64,000 nt of DNA, from NCBI GenBank assembly GCA_937930635.1, contig CALHCF010000003.1, positions 330,272 to 394,271 on the forward strand, read 5' to 3'. This document shows, one piece after another, positions 36,746 through 46,727 of this stretch (position 1 is the first letter of the stretch; each line of letters opens with the position of its first letter). A program made the translations under genes and the position numbers. This stretch comes from an uncultured Rhizobiaceae group bacterium (GTDB lineage: Bacteria; Pseudomonadota; Alphaproteobacteria; Rhizobiales; Rhizobiaceae). The notes beneath the pieces are model-generated. The model was not told the DNA's origin, searched no databases, and worked only from the letters and a program-made list of their open reading frames with translations.

Positions 36746-38377
36746 CTAAAAAGTACCGTCGTAAGCGCGGCGGTCGATACGGCAAGCAAGAAGCGTAAAG
36801 GTATCTCGCTCAAGACCAGCCTGAACCTGATCTTTCAGGGTCTGTGCATCATCAATCCACACCCCGTGTCCGCCAAGAGCATTAGCGACACCCACAAAAT
36901 CTGTGCCATCAAAATCCACACCAACATTCTTGCGTTGGGTGCCGCGCTGCTTGAGTTCGATCAACGCGAGAGATTGATCAACCAGCACGCATATGAGCAG
37001 CGGTTGCTTCATATCGCGAATGGTGGCCAACTCGCCTAACATCATTTCCAGCCCCGCATCGCCAACAAAGGCGCAAACCGGTGTTGCCGGACGCGCCATC
37101 TTGTAACCAGCCGCCAGCGGCACCGCGCAACCCATGGTGCAAAGGGCCGTGGACTGCAAAAAAGCATGTGGATGGCGCGATCGCCACATCTGAGAAAGGA
37201 GAATGCGGTGAGCGCCGGAATCTGCGGTGATAACTGCATTATCGGGCAAACAGGCATTCATTGTACCAAAAACCTGACCGGGGCCCCAAGTCTCCGGCAA
37301 GGCAAACGCCTCTGCCAGGGCTTCGCGCGCCCTGGCCGGTTCACCATCGGCCCATACTGTTTTGTCTCCAAGACCATGCCCAAGCTGCGCAAGCGTTGGA
37401 ACGATCCCCGCATGAAGGGTAATGTCACACCGATGCATTCCGTGGGTACGCAACGCGGGTGTAATTTCGATGACCGTCGCATCATCACTCCAGGGATTGC
37501 GCCAGCCCGTGCGCATTTCGATCGGATCATACCCGGCCAGAACAATGCAATCAGCCGCCTCAAGCAGGGGGAGGAGAATACGGTCGGATTTGGGTGAAAG
37601 GCCATGACCGCCAAGCGCCAGCGCATGATTTTCATCAAGCAGCCCTTTGCCCTTGTAGGTGGTGACAAGCGGCAGACCATAGGTCTTGCAAAAATTGCCC
37701 AAAGCCTCTGAGGCCCCTTCATGAACCGCATCCACACCTGCAATGACCAGGGGCTTTTTTGCAGATCCAAGTGCTTCAATCGCCGCAGCAAGTATCTCAC
37801 CAGGTGCCGCCATGGGTGTTGCAGGCGGTTGCGGGAGCGTGCGAAGAGTTTCATCACTTTCGCCCTCTGCAACACTGATAGGCACGTCGATGTGGACAGG
37901 GCCGGGCTGCCCTTCGAATGCGATAGCCAGTGCCTTTTCCATCATCACGCCCACGGTACCCGCACTTGCCCTGAAACTCGCCTTGACGATGGGGGCCAGC
38001 ATAGCCTGATGATCAAACACCTGATGCGTGTAGGTCTCGGCTTCTGCGGCATCAACGCAGCCTGTCAAAAAGATCAGGGGCACCCGGTCCTGATGGGCAT
38101 TGGCCACCACATTCACGGCATTGGCCACTCCAGGCCCGATGGTTGCCACCAGAACACCGGGTGCGCGCGATCCCAGCTCCTCGGCGTGCCAGGCCCCTTC
38201 AGCCATGAAACCGGCAGCATTTTCGTGCTTGGTGAGATGAAAATCGATGCCCGCGCGATCAAGCGAATCCAGTATGGCCAGCACTTCGCCGCCAGGAATC
38301 CCGAAAGCGCGCTTGCAGCCGGATTGTGCGAGTTTGGCCGCAATTACGTCTGCGCCAGTTTGTAATCTTGTGGTCAT
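36746..38377 (-). CDS. Thiamine-pyrophosphate enzyme, acetolactate synthase large-subunit-like
   Basis: The 543-residue product has the TPP-activating Glu in LTKHENAAGFMAEGAW, GPGVANAVNVV, a middle FAD/ADP-like domain, and the C-terminal TPP motif VGDAGLEMMLGELATIRDM followed by DQSLALIELKQ. Paralogous to the decarboxylase 4 kb away, but with a different active-site neighbourhood. It could be an oxalyl-CoA decarboxylase, acetolactate synthase or a related carboligase; no regulatory small subunit lies beside it. Its substrate cannot be assigned. Confidence 0.85.
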   Translation of the reverse strand: MTTRLQTGADVIAAKLAQSGCKRAFGIPGGEVLAILDSLDRAGIDFHLTKHENAAGFMAEGAWHAEELGSRAPGVLVATIGPGVANAVNVVANAHQDRVPLIFLTGCVDAAEAETYTHQVFDHQAMLAPIVKASFRASAGTVGVMMEKALAIAFEGQPGPVHIDVPISVAEGESDETLRTLPQPPATPMAAPGEILAAAIEALGSAKKPLVIAGVDAVHEGASEALGNFCKTYGLPLVTTYKGKGLLDENHALALGGHGLSPKSDRILLPLLEAADCIVLAGYDPIEMRTGWRNPWSDDATVIEITPALRTHGMHRCDITLHAGIVPTLAQLGHGLGDKTVWADGEPARAREALAEAFALPETWGPGQVFGTMNACLPDNAVITADSGAHRILLSQMWRSRHPHAFLQSTALCTMGCAVPLAAGYKMARPATPVCAFVGDAGLEMMLGELATIRDMKQPLLICVLVDQSLALIELKQRGTQRKNVGVDFDGTDFVGVANALGGHGVWIDDAQTLKDQVQAGLERDTFTLLACRIDRRAYDGTF

Positions 38378-38496
38378 GAGTGTTCTCTGCAGCCTGTTGC
38401 CGCGTCAAAAGTTATACTGCCTTAGAAGCGCAAAACGGTGCTGGCAAGCCAGGGACAGCGCCCGGCTCCGGATTGACCGCACCAAAAAGCTGGTTG

Positions 38497-38970
38497 CTAC
38501 TTGATCGCAGCCTTAGCAATGCCGCTAAACACCCCGTCAAGCTCCGTTGCCAGCGCTTTCAGCTTGTCTCCACCCTCTTCCATATAGGGAGCGAATACAG
38601 CGCTGGGTGTGCGGTAGGCCAGACGTGTTGTTCCATCAGAGTTTTCGGAGAGATAATAGCGAATGGGAGCCTCTATGCCTGCATCAATGCTCGCTTCCAG
38701 CATACGAACGGCATAGTCATTGCGATAGACACCCACAATCATGTTGCCCGGGATGGTCAGCCCCCGGCCCTTGGCACCTGCCGAGGCACTGGCACGGGTG
38801 ACACGCAACATCTTGGCACTCTTGATGGCGCCATTCAGTTTTTTCACCATATCCGCGAAAGAATGCTTGGTCTGATGAACCACCCACCCCGGACGCACGT
38901 CCGCCGCCCAGGCCGCTGGTGAGAAGGTCAGCAAAAGCAATAGGGTGGCAAGGCAAGTTTTTCTGTTCAT
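38497..38970 (-). CDS. Periplasmic DUF302 protein
   Basis: The 157-residue product has a signal peptide ending AWA, then the DUF302 core WVVHQTKHSFADMVKKLNGAI, VYRNDYAVRMLEASIDAGIEAPIRYYLSE and YRTPSAVFAPY. DUF302 proteins often accompany sulfur or thiosulfate transport and oxidation genes. It is the second gene after a YeeE/YedE transporter on the same strand, about 20 bp apart, and is probably co-transcribed with it. Biochemical role unknown. Confidence 0.87.
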   Translation of the reverse strand: MNRKTCLATLLLLLTFSPAAWAADVRPGWVVHQTKHSFADMVKKLNGAIKSAKMLRVTRASASAGAKGRGLTIPGNMIVGVYRNDYAVRMLEASIDAGIEAPIRYYLSENSDGTTRLAYRTPSAVFAPYMEEGGDKLKALATELDGVFSGIAKAAIK

Positions 38971-38991
38971 TGATTGTCTCCTGTTTTTTGA

Positions 38992-40197
38992 TCAAAGGCC
39001 GAAACGCGGTTTCATAAGCGCCATGAAAGACGAACCGGCAAATGCAAACAGGCCCCACAACCAGCCGTGGGCGCTGCCGGAAACGATGCCCCCCAGATAA
39101 GCTCCAATGTTGCAGCCATAAGCGAGCCGGGCACCATAACCCATCAAAAGTCCGCCGATGATAGCAGTGGCAATATTCTTCCAGCCAATGCGCAATACAG
39201 GGCTGAATTTGCCGGCCAGTGATGCAGCGGCCATAGCGCCAAAAATAATGCCAAAGTTCATGATGGACGTGGAATTGGCAAAAACGCTGCGTTCAAGAAC
39301 ATTCGCCCGCCCACCACTCCAATAGGGCCAGGACACGACATCCACGCCAAGACCACTTGCAATCTTTGCGCCCCAAAGCGCGAAGCCGGAAGTCACACCC
39401 CAGGGGCGGCCCAAAGTGAGTATCGTTGCTACGCTGACCAATGCCAAAGCAACAGCCCCCATAAGGGGAGACCACGGACCAGACAGGAGAGACCCGGTTG
39501 TCTTGCGCGGTTCCAGCGAACCATGGTTCGAAAGCTCGATGCGGCGGCTGACGAGCCAGATGGTGCCACAGATTGCAAAGATGGTTAACAGCGCCCCAAT
39601 GGCGCCGAACTCTCTTACAAACGAGAAAGCCTGCATTTTCGGCAAACCCGCCCAGGCGGGAAGATGCCATGTTCCGATCAGCGAACCGGCAATAAATGCA
39701 CCCAGCGTGATCACCATTCGCGAACTGCCGCCACCCACGGTAAACAAGGTCCCGGAGCCGCATCCGCCCCCCAACTGCATACCAATCCCGAATACAAAAG
39801 ACCCCACCATAGCCGTGACCCCAAAGGGCAATACCCAGGCACCGCTGCGAAACCCCCAATCAGCCAGAGGTGGGCCATGCGCAATAAGAGGGAAAGTGAG
39901 CAAACAAGCTAATAAAAGCAACAACATCTGAGCACGAAGGCCCTGCCCCCGACGTTCGGTCACAATACGACGCCATGCCGCCGTAAAGCCGAACGATGCG
40001 TGATAAAGCGCAAAGCCTGCACAAACACCGATGACAGTCGCGATCACAAAACGCCAACCGCCGAAAGGAAAAGTCAGAAGCGACACCATTATCGCGCCGA
40101 CAAGAGCAACAATAAGTGGAAAAACGGGCGGTATGGAAGCATTTCGCGCACCAGGCCAGTTGGTCACCATCGACATGCTTTGATCTCGTCTCGTCAT
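38992..40197 (-). CDS. YeeE/YedE-family sulfur-compound transporter
   Basis: The 401-residue protein has about ten TM segments. It shows the family's conserved Cys motifs: GGGCGSGTLF near residue 150 and YGCNIGAYLGG near 355, both implicated in thiosulfate or sulfur-compound passage in TsuA-type proteins. A few hydrophilic residues precede the first TM; a start at M8 or M10 is possible. Operon with a DUF302 gene. It faces the TTC38-like gene divergently across about 160 bp. Confidence 0.87.
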   Translation of the reverse strand: MTRRDQSMSMVTNWPGARNASIPPVFPLIVALVGAIMVSLLTFPFGGWRFVIATVIGVCAGFALYHASFGFTAAWRRIVTERRGQGLRAQMLLLLLACLLTFPLIAHGPPLADWGFRSGAWVLPFGVTAMVGSFVFGIGMQLGGGCGSGTLFTVGGGSSRMVITLGAFIAGSLIGTWHLPAWAGLPKMQAFSFVREFGAIGALLTIFAICGTIWLVSRRIELSNHGSLEPRKTTGSLLSGPWSPLMGAVALALVSVATILTLGRPWGVTSGFALWGAKIASGLGVDVVSWPYWSGGRANVLERSVFANSTSIMNFGIIFGAMAAASLAGKFSPVLRIGWKNIATAIIGGLLMGYGARLAYGCNIGAYLGGIVSGSAHGWLWGLFAFAGSSFMALMKPRFGL

Positions 40198-40355
40198 TTT
40201 TGGTTAGTTGGCCAAGATTGCCATAATTCGAACAGAAGCAGGGTAAAAAGAACGTGCAGACTGGTTCACGCAATTGTCACGTGACTTTTGGTCACTTAGC
40301 ACCAATCTTGCACAGTGAACCTAATAGCAATTTGTCCGCCCAGGCAGGATTTTTA

Positions 40356-41747
40356 ATGAATAAGCGTACTGATATTTTTGGCTGCACAGTCTCTCTTTCA
40401 GCATCAGGAGACTTGGATGCGTGGAACAAGACGCAGTTAGGTTTTTTGGCCCATGCTGCCGTAACACCAGAACATCTTGGCCAGACAATCAAGAGCGATC
40501 CTGATTTTGCATTACCCTATGTTTGTAAAGGGCTTTTTTCCCTTCTTCTGGGTCGCCGCGAGCTTGTACAAGTTGCAATAGATGCCGAAAAAGAGGCTCG
40601 TTCAGCCGCTTCACGCCGCTCGTTGAGTTCTCGCGAAACCGTATTTCTGGAAGCCCTTTCAGACTGGAATTCCGGTCATGCAGCCCGCGCTGCAACCCGC
40701 ATTAATGCCCTGTTGGATACTGCACCTCACGATGCCCTTGCGATGAAACTGGTTCAGGCCATCCGGTTCGTATTGGGTGATGCAAAAGGCATGCGCTCGT
40801 CGATCGAAACCGTCATTCCCAGTCTTTGCGAAAAAGACCCGGCCTACGGCTACGCCCTGGGGTGTCACGCCTTTACGCTGGAAGAAACCGGCGATTACAA
40901 ACTCGCCGAACTGAAGGGCCGCGAAGGGCTGATACACACCCCAGACGACGCCTGGGGACTGCACGCCGTGGCTCATGTTTACGACATGACCAATGACACC
41001 AATGCGGGTGTACGCTGGCTGGAAGATCGCACAAAGGCGTGGGAGCATTGCAACAACTTTCGGTACCATGTGTGGTGGCATCTGGCGCTGATGTATCTCG
41101 ACAAGGGCAATATTGATGCGGTTTTTGCCCTGTATGATCGCGATATTCGTGCTGATAAAACCGATGATTACCGCGATATCTCAAACGCGGCCTCACTGCT
41201 GAGCCGTCTGGAACTAGACGGTCACAATGTTGGGGACCGATGGGAAGAACTTGCCGACATTTCCGAAAAGCGTGTTGACGACGGTTGTCTCGCATTCGCT
41301 GATCTCCATTACATGCTCGCGCTGATAGGCGGAAACCGCCAGAACGCTGCAACGTCGCTTATCGCTCGAATGCGCAAGAACGCAGCGACTGAAGCAAGTG
41401 ATATGGACGCGATTATAAAACATCCGGGACTTTCTGCGGCCCAGGGCCTGGAAGCCTTCGGAGAAGGCAATTTCACAGCAGCCTTCCGCCATCTGGCTGG
41501 CGCTCGTGATTCCATGCAAACAATCGGCGGCAGCCATGCCCAACGCGATGTTTTCGAAAGACTGACAATCGAAGCAGCCCTGCGCGGCGGTTATTTTGAT
41601 GCCGCAGAAAGATTTTTGATCAGCAGAACAGACAGACGAGCAGGCCAGGAAGACCGGTTTGCAAGCATGCGTATGGATGAACTGGCGCGCCAACGGGCAT
41701 TTTCAAGAGATTCTCAGGATATCCCTCAAATAATCCCTGCCGAGTAA
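40356..41747 (+). CDS. Tetratricopeptide-repeat protein of the TTC38 family
   Basis: The ATG at 40356 gives 463 residues and begins at MNKRTDIFG. It shows helical repeats and the TTC38 wording: LSSRETVFLEALSDWNSG, ALGCHAFTLEETGDYKLAE, WGLHAVAHVYDMTNDTNAGVRWLEDRTKAWEHCNNFRYHVWWHLALMYLDKG. It has no signal peptide. Function of the family in bacteria is unknown; the eukaryotic relative is also poorly defined. Monocistronic, next to the divergent YedE operon. Confidence 0.85.
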   Translation: MNKRTDIFGCTVSLSASGDLDAWNKTQLGFLAHAAVTPEHLGQTIKSDPDFALPYVCKGLFSLLLGRRELVQVAIDAEKEARSAASRRSLSSRETVFLEALSDWNSGHAARAATRINALLDTAPHDALAMKLVQAIRFVLGDAKGMRSSIETVIPSLCEKDPAYGYALGCHAFTLEETGDYKLAELKGREGLIHTPDDAWGLHAVAHVYDMTNDTNAGVRWLEDRTKAWEHCNNFRYHVWWHLALMYLDKGNIDAVFALYDRDIRADKTDDYRDISNAASLLSRLELDGHNVGDRWEELADISEKRVDDGCLAFADLHYMLALIGGNRQNAATSLIARMRKNAATEASDMDAIIKHPGLSAAQGLEAFGEGNFTAAFRHLAGARDSMQTIGGSHAQRDVFERLTIEAALRGGYFDAAERFLISRTDRRAGQEDRFASMRMDELARQRAFSRDSQDIPQIIPAE

Positions 41748-41834
41748 TTGAATCCAAATGATTTTTCGCCACGCTCCAGTACATTAATCGACGGGCGCGA
41801 ATTTTAGAGACTTTTTAGGAGCGCGTTTTTTGCA

Positions 41835-43178
41835 GTGACCCGCAGCGCAGCCACCAGTTCTGTTCCGGTTTCTTCAAACGGTCGTACCGTGCGCGACCCC
41901 CGTCTGGATTTCTTCCGCGGGATTGCGATGTTCATTATTTTCATCGCTCATACTCCAAGAGATTGGTGGGCCTTGTGGATACCTGCCCGTTTCGGTTTTT
42001 CTGATGCTACAGAAACCTTTGTGTTTTGTTCGGGCATGGCATCAGCCATTGCCTTTGGCGCTGTTTTCGACAAAAGGGGCTGGCTGTTGGGCGCGGCCCG
42101 TATCGTCTACCGCGTATGGCAGGTCTATTGGGCGCATATCGGGTTGTTTTTCGCAGTTCTTTTGTTGATTACGTCTTTTGATCAGGTAGGGACATTAACC
42201 TCCAAACACTGGAGTGGCTCCTATGTCGAGAGCCTGAATCTGGCGCATTTTTTCAATCGCACACCAGATCTGGTTATTGGTCTTTTCACGTTGACCTATG
42301 TGCCAAACTACTTTGACATTCTGCCCATGTATCTGTTCATCCTGGCTATGATCCCGATTATCATGGGCCTCTCGCGTATCTCTCTGTGGGCCGTTTTTGC
42401 TTTTGTAGCCGCGGTTTGGATTGCAGCGAACGCAAAGCTTTTTGGCTACACACCGATCCACTTTCCAGCCGAACCGTGGAGCGAACGCAAATGGTTCTTC
42501 AATCCATTGGGCTGGCAATTGGTATTCTTTACCGGCTTTGCGTTCATGCGCGGCTGGATCAAACCACCCGCAGTAAAGAAACAATACATCATCGCGGCAA
42601 TTGTGATCGTGCTCATCAGCCTGCCCTTTGCCTATTTCCGTCTCTACGGTGCCCGGCCTGAACCACATCACCTTTCCGCCCTCTACATCGCAGAATGGTC
42701 TCCCTGGTTTAAGGAAATGCGCGAATATATGCGCCCGCTGATCGGCAAGTCCGAATTTGGTTTGTTCCGCTACATTCATTTCCTTGCAACGGCCTATCTG
42801 GCCTGGGTTGCTGTTGGCCCACTGGGCTCACGTATCCGGGACTGGGGGCCGTTTCAGTTCGTGGTCGATACGATCCGGAAAGTCGGCCAGCAGTCTCTTG
42901 CTGTGTTTGTCTCTTCACTGGTCATTGCCCAGTTCATCGGCATGCTGTTTCGGGTCTTTGGAAATCACTGGGACATGGCATTGATAGGAAATCTTTTGGG
43001 CTTTGCCCTTCTTATCGCGGTTGCTTATTCAGTTGCCTGGTTCAAGTCACAACCATGGCGCAAGCAACCGGCATCTCCCGCCACAGCAATTCCACATTCC
43101 TCTGCTGTCAGTTCTTCGCCCATCAGTACAGGACATCCTTCTGTGTCTGACGGCGTACCCGCAGCAAAGATTGATTGA
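41835..43178 (+). CDS. opgC: OpgC membrane acyltransferase (osmoregulated periplasmic glucan succinylation)
   Basis: GTG start, 447 residues. It has an N-terminal RDPRLDFFRGIAMFIIFIAHTPRDWW segment and about ten hydrophobic helices. Characteristic stretches include FVFCSGMASAIAFG, VYWAHIGLFFAVLLL and AEWSPWFKEMREYMRPLIGKSEFGLFRYIHFLATAYL. This is the OpgC-type integral membrane protein that transfers succinyl groups to periplasmic glucans. Its gene precedes opgG and opgH in a single operon (17 bp to opgG). The C-terminal Ser/Pro/Thr tail is cytoplasmic. Confidence 0.86.
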   Translation: MTRSAATSSVPVSSNGRTVRDPRLDFFRGIAMFIIFIAHTPRDWWALWIPARFGFSDATETFVFCSGMASAIAFGAVFDKRGWLLGAARIVYRVWQVYWAHIGLFFAVLLLITSFDQVGTLTSKHWSGSYVESLNLAHFFNRTPDLVIGLFTLTYVPNYFDILPMYLFILAMIPIIMGLSRISLWAVFAFVAAVWIAANAKLFGYTPIHFPAEPWSERKWFFNPLGWQLVFFTGFAFMRGWIKPPAVKKQYIIAAIVIVLISLPFAYFRLYGARPEPHHLSALYIAEWSPWFKEMREYMRPLIGKSEFGLFRYIHFLATAYLAWVAVGPLGSRIRDWGPFQFVVDTIRKVGQQSLAVFVSSLVIAQFIGMLFRVFGNHWDMALIGNLLGFALLIAVAYSVAWFKSQPWRKQPASPATAIPHSSAVSSSPISTGHPSVSDGVPAAKID

Positions 43179-43195
43179 GCAATCCAAGTCCCCCG

Positions 43196-44746
43196 ATGAT
43201 GAACCGACGCAATCTTCTAACGTCTATTGCCGCACTTTGTGCATCGCTGGGTGTAGGGCCTCTGCGTGGGCAGGCAGCATGGGCTGACGGCGCTGCGTCA
43301 GGAGCGGTTAAACTGGGCACATCGACGCCCTTTTCCCGCGATCTCCTGATTGATCAGGTACGCAAACTTTCAGGCCAGGCCTACAAGAAGCCGCCTCAGG
43401 TTCCACAAGATTGGATCGATCTCAACTACGACCAGTATCGCGGCATTAATTTCAACAGAGAGTCTGCCTTGTGGCGGGAAACCCAACGACCGTTCGAGCT
43501 GGAATTTTTTGCACCAGGCCTCTATTTCCCTTCACCGATTATGGTTTCGGTTGTTGAAGGAAACGAAGCCAGGCCGGTCCTGTTTTCAAAGCGGGCCTTC
43601 AATTTTTCACAAGCGGTTCCCCCTCTTTCCGACTCCGATGCCCTTGGCTATTCAGGCTTTCGCATACGCGCTCCAATCAACAGGCCTGACCGCAAGGATG
43701 AATTTGTTGTATTTCAGGGAGCCAGCTATTTCAGGTGTGTTGGCCGTGGCCATGCTTATGGCATGTCGGCACGGGGTCTGGCTCTCAACACGGGCGAGCC
43801 TGAAGGGGAGGAATTCCCGGACTTTCGATCTTTCTGGATAGAGGGCGGTGACGAAGGGACACAGTCAATAACCGTCCATGCACTGCTTGACTCCCCCAGC
43901 GTGGCCGGCCTGTACACATTCGAAATCACCCCCGGTGCGACGACCCAGATGAATGTGGAATCCGTTCTCTTTCCCCGTACCGAACTGCCTCATGTCGGCA
44001 TAGCTGCAGAAACAAGCATGTTCCTGTTTGACGAAACCAACCGCAACCGGTTCGACGATTTCAGGCCAGCGGTTCATGATTCAGATGGCCTGTTGATTGA
44101 GAACGGTGCCGGGGAAACCCTTTGGCGCCAGCTGGCCAATCCAACAAACCTCCAGACCAGCAGTTTTGTCGACAACGCCCCCCGCGGATTTGGCCTGATG
44201 CAGCGGCCGCGCAAACTTTCCGACTACGCGGATCTCGAAGCCAATTATCACAAGCGCCCCGGCCTTTGGGTCATTCCAGGCGAAGATTGGGGACGCGGCG
44301 CAGTTACTCTGGTTGAGATTCCAGCCGATCGCGAGATTTATGATAACATCGTTGCCTATTGGCGGCCCCGAACCCCGCTGCAACCGGGCACCGAATATCG
44401 CTACAGCTACAAGCTTGTCTGGTGCGATCAGGCACCGCTTTCGGGAAAACTTGCCCGTGTAATCAACACACGTATGGGCAAACGTTTCGAAGGCGGGCGG
44501 CTTGCAAGTATCGACTATGCTCCAGTCGAAAATATGCCGGACGACCTCTCCAGATTAATGGTTCATACCAGTTCAAATTTTGGCCCTGTTTCTCAGGGCA
44601 TAGTCCAACGAAATCCGGCAACCGGCGGGCTGCGCGTTGCCTTCAACTTTGACACAGGCAACCGCAATCTGATGGAACTTCGCTCACAGCTCATGCTTGA
44701 TGGAAAACCACTCTCTGAGGTTTGGCTTTACAGGTGGACAGCATGA
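43196..44746 (+). CDS. opgG: Periplasmic glucan biosynthesis protein OpgG (MdoG)
   Basis: The start at 43196 is chosen for the tandem M-M-N-RRNLLTS, a twin-arginine signal, so export by Tat is likely. 516 residues. The MdoG core: WIDLNYDQYRGINFNRESALWRE, PFELEFFAPGLYFPSPI, GASYFRCVGRGHAYGMSARGLAL, FRSFWIEGGDEGTQSITVHALLDS and the C-terminal GGRLASIDYAPV. It shapes the beta-glucan chain in the periplasm. Coupled by ATGA to opgH. Confidence 0.93.
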   Translation: MMNRRNLLTSIAALCASLGVGPLRGQAAWADGAASGAVKLGTSTPFSRDLLIDQVRKLSGQAYKKPPQVPQDWIDLNYDQYRGINFNRESALWRETQRPFELEFFAPGLYFPSPIMVSVVEGNEARPVLFSKRAFNFSQAVPPLSDSDALGYSGFRIRAPINRPDRKDEFVVFQGASYFRCVGRGHAYGMSARGLALNTGEPEGEEFPDFRSFWIEGGDEGTQSITVHALLDSPSVAGLYTFEITPGATTQMNVESVLFPRTELPHVGIAAETSMFLFDETNRNRFDDFRPAVHDSDGLLIENGAGETLWRQLANPTNLQTSSFVDNAPRGFGLMQRPRKLSDYADLEANYHKRPGLWVIPGEDWGRGAVTLVEIPADREIYDNIVAYWRPRTPLQPGTEYRYSYKLVWCDQAPLSGKLARVINTRMGKRFEGGRLASIDYAPVENMPDDLSRLMVHTSSNFGPVSQGIVQRNPATGGLRVAFNFDTGNRNLMELRSQLMLDGKPLSEVWLYRWTA

Positions 44747-46653
44747 CAGCTCACATTCCCCGTTCTTCGGTGAACATGCCAACACCAACTCCCCTTAACA
44801 TGCCGGAGCAGGACCTCTCCCGTCCATTCACCGACCCCAGGGCACCCGCTCTCGCGCGCGTAAAACATACGTGGCTTTATCGTTTCGCCACGTTCCTTCC
44901 AGCGCTGGCGACAACATTCGTGTTCGTCGCAATATTACACGATTGGTTTCACAAGGACGGATTTGTTGCAGCCGAAATCGCAATGATTGTCCTGGTTGGC
45001 ATCTCATCGTTCTGGATTGCACTTTCTGTTGCAACCAGCACCATTGGAGTGTTCGTCTCCCATGCATCCGCCGGATCACATCGCCCGTCAAAAAAAGGGC
45101 TTCGCACGGCATTGATTGTCCCGATCTTCAACGAAGATGAAAAATCGGTCTTCGCTCGGGTAACGGCCATGCGTCAGCAATTGCTGCAAACGGGTTCTGC
45201 CCACAAGTTTGCCCTCTTCATCCTGAGTGACACCTGCGACGAACGCATCGCTCAACAAGAAATACTGGCCTTCAATCGTCTTGGCGATACATCATCGGGG
45301 CCGCTTCCGGTCTATTACCGTCGTCGCCTCAAGAACACGGAACGCAAGACCGGCAATATTCGCGACTGGATTGAGAACTGGGGCGCGGACTGGGACGCGT
45401 TTATTACCCTGGATGCCGATAGTCTGATGTCCGCCAAAGCAATCATCACACTGGCAGACGATCTGTCGACCTCTCCTCAATGTGGTCTGATCCAGACAAT
45501 TCCCAAACTGCTTGGTGCCAACTCCCTATTTGGCAAGGTTCAGCAGTTTTCCAACAATGTGTATGGCGGCGTGCTCGCCCGGGGTCTGAACAAATGGTCG
45601 GGCAATGAAGGCAATTACTGGGGCCACAACGCAATCATTCGAACCCAGGCATTCGCCGCCTGTGCCGGCCTGCCCCGTTTGTCGGGCAAAGGTGCATTAA
45701 GCGGAACCATCAAGAGCCATGATTTTGTTGAAGCTGCCCTGCTGCGCCGCGCCGGATGGGCTGTGCAACTGCGCCCGGCAATTACCGAAAGTTACGAAGA
45801 GCCTCCCCAGACGATTATCGATTATGTCCTGCGCGACCGCCGCTGGTGCCAAGGCAATCTCCAGCATCTGCGTCTGCTGAAAACAAGGGGTTTTAGCAAC
45901 GCTTCACGCTTCCACATGCTGCAGGGAGCCATGGGCTACATCGCGTCATTGCTGTGGTTTGTTCTTCTGGTGCTATGGGCACTTATGGGACGCAGCGAGA
46001 GCGAAACTGTTCTGCGTTATTTTTCCGACACCAATCCGTTGTTCCCTCAATGGCCGGAAATGGATGCTGTGAGCCGTTTCGTTGTTTTGTGCCTCATGTT
46101 TGGCCTCTTGTTGCTGCCCAAAGTGGTCGGCGTGTTTTCCGTGGTCAAAGGCGAGGCTGCTGATACGGGCTGGCGGTTGCCACGACTTGGTGGGCCGGCC
46201 CGGTTTATTTCATCAGCTTTCCTGGAAATCATGATGTCGTTTATTCTTGCGCCCATCATGATGATCCAGCACGTGAATGCCGTATTGCGCACCCTTGGTG
46301 GCTTCGATACCGGGTGGGCGCCACAAAACCGCAGCGGCACACAATATCCCCTCAAAACGCTGGCTCGCTTTCACTGGCTTGAGACGTTGATCGGCGCAAT
46401 TTTGACAACCGGCATGGCACTTGGCCTGGTATCTTTGTGGTTGCTCCCCGTCGCCGTTAGCCTGTTGCTTGCCATTCCAATTTCGCTGGTCTCAGGTTGG
46501 CGCATGCCAAAGAGAGGGGTTCTGCGTCACCTTCTGGCAACAAAAGAGGTCTGGTCACCACCGGCAATTGTCGTGACCACCAACAAGCTTCTGGACACCA
46601 AGGCAACACAAACCAGTGATACAGAAGTGCCCGCCGCAGCGGTTCCTGCCTGA
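44743..46653 (+). CDS. opgH: Glucans biosynthesis glucosyltransferase OpgH (MdoH)
   Basis: Inner-membrane GT2 processive glucosyltransferase, 636 residues, built from UDP-glucose. Seen: two N-terminal TM helices, the nucleotide-binding ALIVPIFNEDEKSVFARV, DAFITLDADSLMSAKAII (the DxD), HNAIIRTQAFA, then the acceptor-side motif RDRRWCQGNLQHLRLL and further TM helices with HMLQGAMGYIASLLWFVLL. Its ATG overlaps the opgG stop. A bidirectional terminator follows. The three-gene cassette makes cell-envelope glucans important for osmoprotection and host contact. Confidence 0.94.
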   Translation: MTAHIPRSSVNMPTPTPLNMPEQDLSRPFTDPRAPALARVKHTWLYRFATFLPALATTFVFVAILHDWFHKDGFVAAEIAMIVLVGISSFWIALSVATSTIGVFVSHASAGSHRPSKKGLRTALIVPIFNEDEKSVFARVTAMRQQLLQTGSAHKFALFILSDTCDERIAQQEILAFNRLGDTSSGPLPVYYRRRLKNTERKTGNIRDWIENWGADWDAFITLDADSLMSAKAIITLADDLSTSPQCGLIQTIPKLLGANSLFGKVQQFSNNVYGGVLARGLNKWSGNEGNYWGHNAIIRTQAFAACAGLPRLSGKGALSGTIKSHDFVEAALLRRAGWAVQLRPAITESYEEPPQTIIDYVLRDRRWCQGNLQHLRLLKTRGFSNASRFHMLQGAMGYIASLLWFVLLVLWALMGRSESETVLRYFSDTNPLFPQWPEMDAVSRFVVLCLMFGLLLLPKVVGVFSVVKGEAADTGWRLPRLGGPARFISSAFLEIMMSFILAPIMMIQHVNAVLRTLGGFDTGWAPQNRSGTQYPLKTLARFHWLETLIGAILTTGMALGLVSLWLLPVAVSLLLAIPISLVSGWRMPKRGVLRHLLATKEVWSPPAIVVTTNKLLDTKATQTSDTEVPAAAVPA

Positions 46654-46658
46654 ACAAA

Positions 46659-46685
46659 AAAGGCCCGCATGAGCAGCGGGCCTTT
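46659..46685. terminator. Bidirectional rho-independent terminator between opgH and the convergent membrane-protein gene
   Basis: An exact 10-bp stem AAAGGCCCGC / GCGGGCCTTT with a 7-base loop. T-rich runs flank both sides, so it can serve opgH and the opposite gene. Confidence 0.85.
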
Positions 46686-46727
46686 CTAAAAAGTCAGATG
46701 CCATAGTGGCAGGTGATTATCTCGGCT

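Noticed and set aside
36628-36813. 61-aa minus-strand ORF with a hydrophobic start
   Set aside because: It overlaps the 3' end of the TPP-enzyme gene in another frame and has no ribosome site or family match.
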